Assembly: GCF_016907925.1 (NCBI RefSeq)
Contig: NZ_JAFBCZ010000010.1
Coordinates: forward strand, 62,001 to 126,000
DNA from: Herpetosiphon giganteus
Lineage (GTDB): Bacteria > Chloroflexota > Chloroflexia > Chloroflexales > Herpetosiphonaceae
Direction of reading: 5' to 3'
Length of the DNA: 64,000 nt
This document shows, one piece after another, positions 1 through 7,932 of this stretch. The notes beneath the pieces are model-generated. The model had not been told where the DNA came from. It worked only from the letters and a program-made list of their open reading frames with translations, and ran no database searches. A program made the translations under genes and the position numbers. How positions within the stretch are numbered: position 1 is the first letter of the stretch; each line of letters begins with the position of its first letter.

Positions 1-16
1 TCAAGGCCAGGCTACT

Positions 17-2323
17 TTAGCGGCCAAGTAATTGATGAATCGTTTCGAGCAAGTTGCTTTGATCAAACTGGCTTTTGACGATATAGGCTTGTGCACCAGC
101 CAATAAGCCTTCACGCCGATCGCTATCACGGGCTAGGCTTGTGATAATGATAATTGGCAGTTGGCGCAAACGTTCATGGCCACGCACCCGACGGGTCAAC
201 TCAAAGCCAGTCAGCAACGGCATTTCAACATCGCTTACCAGCAGATCGTAGGAATTGAGGTTGAGCTTGTCAAGCGCATCTTGGCCGTTAATCGCGGTTT
301 CGACGATGTAGCCCGCCGATTGTAGCATCGAGCGTAGTAGTTCGCGGGTGGTAAACGAATCTTCGGCAACCAGCAATTTGGCTGGCTGACGTTTGCTGGG
401 CGCTGGCAAGGCCACTGGTTTGCCCCATTCGCGCGCCCGCGCCGCAATCGCCAACGGATTGAGCACTAGCACCAAACGCCCATCGGGCAGGGCAATGGCC
501 CCAGTGCATAAGCGCTGTTCGTTCAATAAGGCCCCCAGCGATTTGACCACAACTTCGCGTTCATCAACCAATTTATCGACGAGCAAGGCCAAAGGCCGAT
601 TGGCCGGCCCCAAAACCACCAGATTGGAAATATCCGATGGCTGCGGCAACGGTCCACGCTGCTCAAGCAATGGTGCCAGCGCCACAATGCTCACGCTCCG
701 TTCATCAACCCGCACGCTCGGGCGACCTTCGACCATTTGAATTTGCGCGCCCGAAACCCGCCGCCCACCCAAACAGGCGGTCGATGGCAAGGCATAGGTG
801 GTTCCAGCCACATCAAACAACAGCACCCGCGTGGTTAGCAAGGTAATTGGCAAAATCAGGGTGAAAGTCGTGCCTTGGCCCAGCACGGAATGCACATCAA
901 CCCGTCCGCCAACTTCACTCACAGCGGCGCGCACCACATCCATGCCCACGCCACGCCCAGAAACATCGGTGATGATTGCGCTGGTGGAAAAACCAGGCTG
1001 CCAGATTAACTCCAAAGCTTCTTCATCGCGCAACCGCGCAGCCGATTCAGTATCGATAATGCCGCGTTTAATGGCTGTTGCCCGAATCACCGCTGGATCA
1101 ATGCCACGGCCATCGTCGCTGATGATAATTTCAATCGTGCCACCCAACGAGCGTGCTTGCAAGCGCAAGGTCGCTTCAGCAGGCTTGTTGGTTTTAATTC
1201 GATCATCGGGCGTTTCAACCCCATGATCAAGCGCGTTGCGCACCAAATGCAGCAACGGATCAGCCATCAACTCGATCACTTTGCGGTCGGCCTCGGTGGT
1301 TTCGCCTTCGGTGATTAAGTTAACTTCTTTGCCCAACGAACGGGCTAATTCGCGCACTGCTCGCGGAATCGGCGCAAACAAACCAGCGACTGGCTGCAAG
1401 CGGGTCGCCATCACCTCGGCCTCAAGTTCATCGACCAAGGCTTCACTGGCGGCACTATGGCTGCTCCAACGCTCGCTGAGCAAGCGCAATTGGTTGCGGG
1501 TCGATTGAGCTAAATTTTGCAATTGGCTGGCGAGTTCGCTAGCCTCACGCCGTTGCTGAAAGGTCACGCGCTGACCAGTTAAACGCTCGCTCAGTTGTTG
1601 GCTCAGACGTTCGCTTTTGCTCAGCAATTTATCTAAGGCTTCAAGATCGGCCACATGCTCAAGATGCAACTGACGGGTAACGACCAACTCACCAGCCGTA
1701 TTCAATAAACGATCCAAGCGTGAAATTGGCACGCGCACTGTCGAACGCGTGGTATTGATCAGCTTTGGAGCTTCGCCCGTAGGTCTAGCTTTTTTCGGGG
1801 CTGGGGGCGCGACAACTGGGGCTGGCTCAGGCTTGGGTTGCTCAAGCACAACTGGCACTGGCTTGGGTTCTGGCTCAGCCACAGGCTCAACAATCGGCGC
1901 TGGCTTTTTGGCTGGTGGCGAAGTTGGCAGGCTTTCGCCAGCTGCTAATGCATTCAGTTGCTCGACCAACATATCGACATTGGGATCAGTCGGCGGCGGC
2001 TCATTGACGTTGGCATTCAAAGCCAACAGAACATCAACACTAGCCAGCAGCACATCGTTAATGCTCGCATTCATGGCCAGCATGCCACTGCGCAAAGCCG
2101 AAAGCAAGCTTTCCATCGAATGCGCCAAACGCCCCATATCGATTTGGCCAAGCATGCGGGCCGAGCCTTTGATCGTATGCGCCGCCCGAAAGATCGTATC
2201 AATCGCTTCGCGATCGCCTGGGTTTGACTCCAAGGCCAATAAGCCTGTGGTCAAGGCCCGCACATTCTCTTCAGTTTCTTCGCGAAACTGGCCAAAAAAT
2301 GCTGATAAATCAAAACCGCCCAT
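17..2323 (-). CDS. cheA: CheA-type hybrid chemotaxis histidine kinase with C-terminal receiver domain
   Basis: Cytoplasmic kinase of a chemosensory array, expected to autophosphorylate on its Hpt histidine in response to the MCP/CheW complex. In order: Hpt domain at about residues 5-110 with HTIKGSA (His49); a Pro/Ala/Glu-rich linker at 130-185; the dimerisation domain; a HATPase domain with an N box (LVRNALDHG) and G boxes (DDGRGIDP, GRGVGMDVV); a CheW-like regulatory domain; and a C-terminal receiver domain with the acidic AED, the phosphoacceptor in VSDVEMP and the conserved lysine in IVKSQ. At 768 residues it is long for CheA because of the receiver and linker. An AGGAG lies 7 bases before the ATG, and the MCP gene ends 15 bases upstream. 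It is the last gene of the operon visible here, and the window edge follows directly. The fused receiver could be a phosphate sink or output, since no separate CheY is seen. Confidence 0.95.
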   Translation of the reverse strand: MGGFDLSAFFGQFREETEENVRALTTGLLALESNPGDREAIDTIFRAAHTIKGSARMLGQIDMGRLAHSMESLLSALRSGMLAMNASINDVLLASVDVLLALNANVNEPPPTDPNVDMLVEQLNALAAGESLPTSPPAKKPAPIVEPVAEPEPKPVPVVLEQPKPEPAPVVAPPAPKKARPTGEAPKLINTTRSTVRVPISRLDRLLNTAGELVVTRQLHLEHVADLEALDKLLSKSERLSQQLSERLTGQRVTFQQRREASELASQLQNLAQSTRNQLRLLSERWSSHSAASEALVDELEAEVMATRLQPVAGLFAPIPRAVRELARSLGKEVNLITEGETTEADRKVIELMADPLLHLVRNALDHGVETPDDRIKTNKPAEATLRLQARSLGGTIEIIISDDGRGIDPAVIRATAIKRGIIDTESAARLRDEEALELIWQPGFSTSAIITDVSGRGVGMDVVRAAVSEVGGRVDVHSVLGQGTTFTLILPITLLTTRVLLFDVAGTTYALPSTACLGGRRVSGAQIQMVEGRPSVRVDERSVSIVALAPLLEQRGPLPQPSDISNLVVLGPANRPLALLVDKLVDEREVVVKSLGALLNEQRLCTGAIALPDGRLVLVLNPLAIAARAREWGKPVALPAPSKRQPAKLLVAEDSFTTRELLRSMLQSAGYIVETAINGQDALDKLNLNSYDLLVSDVEMPLLTGFELTRRVRGHERLRQLPIIIITSLARDSDRREGLLAGAQAYIVKSQFDQSNLLETIHQLLGR

Positions 2324-2338
2324 GCGATAGCTCCTCGC

Positions 2339-3841
2339 TTAGCGTGTATTGGCCTCGATGTTGACCAACGAATGCAAACGGTTTGCAATCGCGGTGAGTT
2401 TGGATGCTGCATCGGCAGTTTGGCGCGAACCAGCAGCGGTTTGACGTGAGACTTCGGCAATTTCACGCATGGTTTCGACAACTTGCTCCGATGCAGTTTG
2501 TTGCTGAGCAGTCGCTAGGCTAATTTCTTGGGCCAATTGGGCGGTATGTTCGCCCAACACCACAATCGAATCCATCTCTTGGCCTGCCCGATGCGCCAAG
2601 TTGACCCCTTGGACCACTTCTTTGACGCTTTCTTCGGTTGCCAACACTGAGGCATTGGTCGCAGCCTGAATTTCGGCAATCACATCTTTGACTTCGCGTG
2701 AAGCGGCCAAGGTACGGTTGGCCAAGCTTTTAACTTCGGCGGCAACTACCGCAAAGCGCCGACCATGCTCGCCAGCCCCAGCAGCTTCAATCGCCGCATT
2801 CAAAGCCAGCAGGTGGGTTTCATCGGAAACATCATCAATCAAGGCGATAATTTCGCTAATGTGATGCGAACGTTCGCCCAAGCTCAAGACCCGCGATGAA
2901 ACCTCTTGCACTCGTTGCTTAATCCGTTCCATGCCTTGAATCGCTTCATCAACCGATTGCTGGCCCATTGCCAACGAGGTTAAGGTTTGTTGGGCGGCAA
3001 TGCTCACTTGATCAGAGGCGCTAGCAATTTGGCGCGCGGTAAAGCCCAATTCTTCAATTGTTGATGAAACTTCGGCGACTGCCGAAGCTTGTTCAGTTGC
3101 GCCCGAAGCTTGTTGCTGCGAGGCTGCCGACAATTCGGTAGCAGCAAACGAAAGATCGGTGCCAAGCTCGATCTGCTGAATATTTTTCTCGATCAACTGC
3201 TCGTTGGCTCGCATCAAATCGGCAGTCCATTGCTCGCTTTTGAGCGAATATTCGGCCAAAGCTTTGCTGAAAATCGTGGTCAGCACAATCGTTGTCGCCA
3301 AACCCACAAAAAACAGCACCGCGCCAACGCCATACACGCCTGCATCACCAGCGGTCAACGTGCCTTCGGCAACCCTGAAGGAGCCAAGGTTATCTTTGAG
3401 CAGCAGCAACATGCCATAGGCAAAGGTGATCGAAATGCCATAGGCCACAATTTCGCGCCAGGTTGCTACCAAGCCAACGATAAACAGCATGACCAGCAAC
3501 AACGAAATGATCAGGCTTTGATCGATCCCGCCATAGCGCACGGCACATGCCAAAGCCGCCAGCGAAATCGTGCCAATCAGCACATAGGTGGCAATTTGTT
3601 CTTGGCCTTGGCGAATCATTCGCAGGCTAAAAAAGGCGATCAGCAAAATCGCGCCCATCGAAACAAACAGCACTCCGAGGGCATTCCACAATTGCGGATT
3701 ATTGCGCTCGTAGATCCACGCTACCAAGGTGACTAACAAAGGCACGACCAAAGCAGCCAAGGCAACAATCCGCATAATCACGCGGCGGCGATCAGCTAAA
3801 TTCGTAAAATCGAGTGAGAAAAGCGAACCTAAATTCGCCAT
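2339..3841 (-). CDS. Methyl-accepting chemotaxis protein with multi-pass membrane sensor region
   Basis: Chemoreceptor of 500 residues. The first 210 or so residues form about six or seven hydrophobic segments with almost no extracytoplasmic domain. No HAMP is obvious. The rest is the cytoplasmic coiled-coil signalling domain, with the hairpin tip LLALNAAIEAAGAGEHGRRF, a good match to the conserved MCP tip that binds CheA and CheW. The layout suggests it senses membrane state, redox or a small permeant signal rather than a periplasmic ligand (inference). I start at the ATG of MANLGSLF because a GGAG precedes it by about 8 bases. A longer frame would overlap the upstream cheW. It lies between cheW (22-base gap) and cheA (15-base gap) in one operon. 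Confidence 0.93.
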   Translation of the reverse strand: MANLGSLFSLDFTNLADRRRVIMRIVALAALVVPLLVTLVAWIYERNNPQLWNALGVLFVSMGAILLIAFFSLRMIRQGQEQIATYVLIGTISLAALACAVRYGGIDQSLIISLLLVMLFIVGLVATWREIVAYGISITFAYGMLLLLKDNLGSFRVAEGTLTAGDAGVYGVGAVLFFVGLATTIVLTTIFSKALAEYSLKSEQWTADLMRANEQLIEKNIQQIELGTDLSFAATELSAASQQQASGATEQASAVAEVSSTIEELGFTARQIASASDQVSIAAQQTLTSLAMGQQSVDEAIQGMERIKQRVQEVSSRVLSLGERSHHISEIIALIDDVSDETHLLALNAAIEAAGAGEHGRRFAVVAAEVKSLANRTLAASREVKDVIAEIQAATNASVLATEESVKEVVQGVNLAHRAGQEMDSIVVLGEHTAQLAQEISLATAQQQTASEQVVETMREIAEVSRQTAAGSRQTADAASKLTAIANRLHSLVNIEANTR

Positions 3842-3863
3842 GAGCAGACTCCTTGGCACTGGT

Positions 3864-4283
3864 CTAGCGCGTTGCGTGTACCAGCACAAACAGTTCGAGA
3901 TCAAGCATGAGGCATGGGCGTTCATCGAGCATAATAATGCCCAAAATGCTGGGGTCGAGCAAGCTATCGGAAACTAAACTTGGCAATGGTTGCACGGTCA
4001 GTGCGGCCCGAATCGGGTCGCCCAATTGATCAACGACTATGGCCAAGCTTGCTTGTCCAGCCACAAATAAGGCTAAGCGATTGGCTTGTTCGCCAATTGG
4101 CTGTTGCAGCCACTGATTTAAATCGATCACGTCGATTGGGTTGCCGTGTTGAATCACGCGGCGAATTGGCTGCCCGCTATTAGCAACATAATCCACGCCT
4201 ACCAAGGCGGTTTGGCGAATTAAGAGCGTTTGATCGCCAACACTCAGCGGATACAAATCGCTGACAACTGCTGGACTAACCAT
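3864..4283 (-). CDS. cheW: CheW-like adaptor protein (second copy)
   Basis: Single CheW-like domain of 139 residues, expected to couple the MCP to CheA. Typical features are the hydrophobic start (LYPLSVGDQTLLI), a central VIDLNQW segment in the place of the IDL motif of CheW, and a C-terminal strand IIMLDERPCLMLDLE. Its ATG lies inside the end of the preceding cheW (8-base overlap), which points to translational coupling. A longer in-frame start exists but would extend into the neighbouring gene. Two adjacent, divergent CheW proteins in one operon could build different contacts in the array (inference). Confidence 0.85.
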   Translation of the reverse strand: MVSPAVVSDLYPLSVGDQTLLIRQTALVGVDYVANSGQPIRRVIQHGNPIDVIDLNQWLQQPIGEQANRLALFVAGQASLAIVVDQLGDPIRAALTVQPLPSLVSDSLLDPSILGIIMLDERPCLMLDLELFVLVHATR

Positions 4284-4710
4284 TGTTGATCGACCCAAGC
4301 AGCGCCGCCAGATCAAGCCATGTTGCAAACCCAAACGGCGTTGGCAGCAAGCCTTTGCTGGCAACCGTGCCGCGATGCGGCGTTGGCTCGGCCAAACTTA
4401 AATCAAGCAGCAACATATCAAGCACCTGATCAACCGCAATTGCACAGTCAATCTGTTCGTGAACCAACAAAAAGCGGCTGCGGCGGGTTGGCGTAATTGG
4501 CTTCATGCCCAAGATTACCCGCATATCAACCGCTGTTAGCAACACGCCACGCTGATTGATAATGCCCATAATCGCCGCCGCCGTGCCGGGAATTCTGGTT
4601 GGCGTGCGCCAACGCTCGATGCCACGGGCTTGCTCGACTGGCAAGGCAAAGCGTTCTTGATCGAGGATAAAAACCACAAATTGCGCCAATTGATCCGCAA
4701 CTTGGCTCAC
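4276..4710 (-). CDS. cheW: CheW-like adaptor protein (first copy)
   Basis: CheW-domain protein of about 144 residues and the first gene of the chemosensory operon. It shows the family pattern: an N-terminal strand QFVVFILDQERFALPVEQ, the central IMGIINQRGVLLTAVDMR and a C-terminal FLLVHEQIDCAIAVDQV. I start at a GTG preceded by GGGGAGAG at good spacing. A TTG 57 bases further upstream is possible but adds residues that do not belong to the domain. A sigma70-like promoter lies about 110 bases upstream. It overlaps the next cheW by 8 bases. Confidence 0.85.
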   Translation of the reverse strand: MSQVADQLAQFVVFILDQERFALPVEQARGIERWRTPTRIPGTAAAIMGIINQRGVLLTAVDMRVILGMKPITPTRRSRFLLVHEQIDCAIAVDQVLDMLLLDLSLAEPTPHRGTVASKGLLPTPFGFATWLDLAALLGSINNG

Positions 4711-4816
4711 AGCAGGCTCTCCCCATGATTCAATGCTGGCATCCTTGGCCACATGCCAAGCAACCAACGATCAAATCATCACAAATGGCGCGTTCTAAAG
4801 CAGCAAATCGTAGCTT

Positions 4817-4846
4817 AGCATAGTCGCAAGGTAGCCCAACTGTCAA
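4817..4846 (-). promoter_or_regulatory. Sigma70-type promoter of the chemosensory operon
   Basis: Read on the minus strand there is TTGACA, an 18-base spacer and TATGCT. It points toward cheW and lies just outside the repeat-rich spacer. Assignment is by consensus match and position only. Confidence 0.6.
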
Positions 4847-4867
4847 GCGTACTAAACCAGCTAATTC

Positions 4868-5196
4868 AAGGATGAATTATGAAGGATGAGGGATGAAGAG
4901 CCACAGAACAAAGAACAAAGAACATAGAACATATGGATCAGGCTCTAGGCTATTGGCTATCGGAAGATTATTCGTGTCATTCGTGGAATTCGTGGCTAAG
5001 AACGTGTGGCTATTGGCTATGGGAACATAATCTGTGGTCATCTGTGTCAATCTGTGGCGAAAATGGTCTTCGCGATCTTCGCGGCCTTCGTGGTTTCAAG
5101 CTTCGTGCTCTTTGTACTCTTCGTGGATCAGCATTTAACGCATGGCTTTTGCCTTCTGACTTCGCCATCACATCCCCCATCCCTCATAATTCATAC
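4868..5196. repeat. Spacer island of short-period degenerate tandem repeats
   Basis: No gene is supported between the chemosensory promoter and the receiver gene. The stretch is a mosaic of tandem arrays with fixed periods. Four heptamers of GGATGAA type lie at 4870-4897 and four of AGAACAW type at 4905-4932. Three nonamers of ATTCGTGGN type lie at 4970-4996. Three ten-base ATCTGTGKNN units are near 5030-5060, and nine-base CTTCGTGGN units run on to about 5128. Periods that are not multiples of three, and the stops in every frame, argue against coding. Related arrays recur in other spacers of the window. Confidence 0.85.
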
Positions 5197-5201
5197 TTTT
5201 A

Positions 5202-5519
5202 TTACAACGTTTGTAATTGCGAGATCAAGTGCTGGCCTGTGATTGGCTTGGCAAGGCTTAGGCAGCCAGTTGTTTGCGGTTGGGGCAAATCGGTCAGCAG
5301 AATATAATTTTGATGATCGCCCCAGTTCAGCGTGTTGCTCTGTTCGTTCGAAATCGCTTCGTCAAGAATCACAAAGCGTGGTTGATATTGCTGATTCAAT
5401 TGTTCAGCCAGCAGCGAACTATCAGCTTCGTAGACTGTGTACCCTGCTCGACGAAGGTGATAGCGCATGAGTGTTCGGGTAATTTGATCAGGATCGACGA
5501 GCAAAACAGTCATTCGCAT
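5202..5519 (-). CDS. Stand-alone response regulator receiver domain protein
   Basis: About 105 residues forming a single receiver domain with no output domain. The acidic pair (VDPD), the phosphoacceptor aspartate (VILDEA), the conserved threonine (ILLTD) and the lysine (LAKP) are all recognisable. The usual Met-Pro after the phosphoacceptor is replaced by Glu-Ala. Such proteins act like CheY or Spo0F, by binding a partner. Here the likely partners are the neighbouring chemosensory or histidine kinases (inference). I start at the ATG (MRMTVLL) because AAGGA precedes it at useful spacing; one start upstream and one downstream are also possible. Confidence 0.8.
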   Translation of the reverse strand: MRMTVLLVDPDQITRTLMRYHLRRAGYTVYEADSSLLAEQLNQQYQPRFVILDEAISNEQSNTLNWGDHQNYILLTDLPQPQTTGCLSLAKPITGQHLISQLQTL

Positions 5520-5595
5520 ACAAAGCATCCTTATAGTGATGGATCAATTGGACAACCATCACCATCACTATAAGCACACAAGTTTACGAGTCAGA

Positions 5596-6306
5596 TTACA
5601 AGCCCCGCCGCGGTTGGACATCAAAGACGTAGCCCACTCCACGCACGGTTTTGAGGTAGATTGGCTTGGATGGGTTGTCCTCAAGTTTGGTGCGCAACGA
5701 GCGAATTCGCACCCATAACGATGATTGATCGCCTTCTTCGCCCAAACCCCAGGCCTTGCGCAACAAGGTTGTGGTGGCCACGGCCACAGTTGGGGTTTGC
5801 AGCAGTAAATACAATACCCGCAGCTCAATTGGCTCCAAAGGAATTGCTTCGCCCTTGCGCATCAGAATATGTTGACCGAAATTGACCGATAAATCTTCGT
5901 CTATCACAATCAACTCGCCTGGGTGTAAACCACCTTCATACGATTTAGTCAGCAGCTTGTTAACCCGCGCCCGCAGTTCTGGGTAGCGATAGGGCTTGGT
6001 CATATAATCGTCGGCGTGTTGCTCCAGCCCACGCACAGTCGTGGCTTCATCGGAAATCGAAGTTAGCATGATGATTGGAATTTCAACATAGCGGCGCAAA
6101 CGATCAGACAATTCAAATCCGGTCATGCCAGGCATCATCAAATCGAGAATCGCCAAATCGGGCCATGAACTTTCGACCATCGCCAGCGCCGATTGACCTG
6201 ATTCGGCGGCCATCACTTCAAAGCCATCGTTGAGCAAATTGCTCACTAAAGTCCGCCGAATAATCGTATCATCATCAACCACCAGAATCCGCCATCGTGC
6301 TGGCAT
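5596..6306 (-). CDS. OmpR/PhoB-family response regulator
   Basis: DNA-binding regulator of 236 residues, the normal family length. The N-terminal receiver has VVDDDT, the phosphoacceptor in LAILDLMMPGM, the threonine in IIMLTS and the lysine in MTKPYR. The C-terminal winged helix (about residues 135-232) has the RxxELRVLYLLL region and the terminal YLKTVRGVGYVFD signature of OmpR-type effector domains. An AAGGAG precedes its ATG. It starts 6 bases after the histidine kinase gene, so the two form a cognate pair (inference from linkage). Confidence 0.92.
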   Translation of the reverse strand: MPARWRILVVDDDTIIRRTLVSNLLNDGFEVMAAESGQSALAMVESSWPDLAILDLMMPGMTGFELSDRLRRYVEIPIIMLTSISDEATTVRGLEQHADDYMTKPYRYPELRARVNKLLTKSYEGGLHPGELIVIDEDLSVNFGQHILMRKGEAIPLEPIELRVLYLLLQTPTVAVATTTLLRKAWGLGEEGDQSSLWVRIRSLRTKLEDNPSKPIYLKTVRGVGYVFDVQPRRGL

Positions 6307-6312
6307 TGAGTC

Positions 6313-7908
6313 CTACTCCTTCCAAGGTAGTTGCAGGGTAACGGTCGTCCCCTTGCCTACTTGGCTATCAACGTCAATTGTGCCGCCATGAGCACCAACT
6401 GCTAAATTACAGAAGGTCAAGCCCAGCCCTGTGCCGCGCGACTGTGCAGCAGTCCGGCCTTGGTAAAATTTATCGAAAATATGCGGAATATCTTCGGCGG
6501 CAATGCCCTGCCCAGTATCGCTAACCAGCAGCGTAATCATTTTGTCCGCTTGATCAATCGTGCCAATCACGCGAATTGTACCGCCTGGCTTGGTCCATTT
6601 GATACCATTACTGACCAAATTGGCCAAAACGCGCACCATTTTATGCTCATCAAGCACCACCAATGGCGCAGCAGGCAGATTTAGCTCGAATGTTAGCTGT
6701 TGCTCAACCGTAATTGGCAGCACTTGCTCGCTCAGCAATTCGCCAATTCGCTCAAGGCTGGTGGTTTCTTGGCTCAGCACCAAGCGCCCAGCTTCAGCTT
6801 TGTAGACATCAAGCAAATCGTCGATTAGGCGTTGTTGGGCTGCGCCTGCCCGAAATCCAAGCTCGACAAACAATTTGCCATCGTCATCAAGTTGGGTCGT
6901 CATCAAGGCATCGAAGCAACCAACCATGCCCGCCAATGGCGCACGCAAGTCGTGAGTCAACATCTGAATAAACCCATCGCGGCTATCTTCGGCCTCACGC
7001 AGGCGTGTGTAAACTGCCGCGTTGGTCAGGGCAACGCTCAATTGATCAGTCAGGGCTTTGATCAAGGTTTCTAGCTCGGTCTTGAAGAAATTGCGCTGTG
7101 GATGGACCAAAATAAACACGCCGATAATTGTATTTTGGGCATAATTATGCAATGGCAAGGCCAGCGCTGAGCCAATTTCCTCGCGATCATCATAAAAATG
7201 TTTCCAGCGTGGATCGTTTTGGGCATCTTCGACAATTTGCACTTCGCCAGTGCGCAATGCATACGAGGCTAAGCCCTCGCGCAACACCGCTTCGATGGCT
7301 TGCTCGGCCTCTGCTGGCGGCAAATGTGGCCGAAACAGAATGCGCCGCCAAACCCGATTTTGGTCGTCTAGCAGCAAAACGCTGCCGCGGCTGGCTCCCA
7401 GCAGTTCGTTAATTGCATTCAAGGCTTCGGGCAACACCTGATCAATATCCAATGATCGGTGCAAGGTTTGCGAAACCCGATACAGAAAGCGCAGCCGTTC
7501 TTGTTCGCGGTGCAAGGCGCGGCGGGTATGCTTCAAGCGCAACAGCACGCGCATGCGCGCCAGCAATTCATCGCGATTCACCGGCTTAGTCACATAATCG
7601 TCAGCACCAAGATCCAAGCCCGTAACTGTGTCGGCGGTGGTTTGCTTGGCCGAAACAAAAATAATCGGGATAAACGGCAGATGGTTGCGCTCGCGAATTG
7701 CTTGCAGGGTTTGATAGCCATCCATCTCAGGCATCATTACGTCAAGCAAAATCAAATCGGGCACTTGCTGTTCGAGCATTTCCAAGGCTTCGAAGCCGCT
7801 GCGAGCACAGGCGGTTGCATAGCCAGCGCGTTCCAACATACGCTGTAACACCATCACATTGGTGGTTTGATCATCCACAATCAAAATTAGCTCGGGTGTT
7901 GCTTGCAT
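6313..7908 (-). CDS. Hybrid REC-GAF-histidine kinase
   Basis: Soluble sensor kinase of 531 residues. An N-terminal receiver (VDDQ, phosphoacceptor in LILLDVMMPEMDGY, lysine in VTKPVN) is followed by a short coiled coil, a GAF sensor domain at about 150-300, a HisKA domain with the phosphorylated histidine in LTHDLRAPL, and a HATPase with VLANLVSNGIKWT, DTGQGI and GTGLGL boxes. No membrane segment is visible, so it reads an internal signal or an upstream phosphorelay through its receiver. It lies 24 bases after the ABC-F gene and 6 bases before the OmpR-type regulator. Confidence 0.92.
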   Translation of the reverse strand: MQATPELILIVDDQTTNVMVLQRMLERAGYATACARSGFEALEMLEQQVPDLILLDVMMPEMDGYQTLQAIRERNHLPFIPIIFVSAKQTTADTVTGLDLGADDYVTKPVNRDELLARMRVLLRLKHTRRALHREQERLRFLYRVSQTLHRSLDIDQVLPEALNAINELLGASRGSVLLLDDQNRVWRRILFRPHLPPAEAEQAIEAVLREGLASYALRTGEVQIVEDAQNDPRWKHFYDDREEIGSALALPLHNYAQNTIIGVFILVHPQRNFFKTELETLIKALTDQLSVALTNAAVYTRLREAEDSRDGFIQMLTHDLRAPLAGMVGCFDALMTTQLDDDGKLFVELGFRAGAAQQRLIDDLLDVYKAEAGRLVLSQETTSLERIGELLSEQVLPITVEQQLTFELNLPAAPLVVLDEHKMVRVLANLVSNGIKWTKPGGTIRVIGTIDQADKMITLLVSDTGQGIAAEDIPHIFDKFYQGRTAAQSRGTGLGLTFCNLAVGAHGGTIDVDSQVGKGTTVTLQLPWKE

Positions 7909-7932
7909 TCCTGTGCTCCATATCTCTGAACA

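Noticed and set aside
4868-5196. CRISPR array
   Set aside because: Units are contiguous 7-10-mers without unique spacers of constant length, and no cas genes are present.
4933-5307. Plus-strand frames over the spacer after the chemosensory operon
   Set aside because: Entirely composed of 7/9/10-base repeat units and they overlap the receiver gene antisense.
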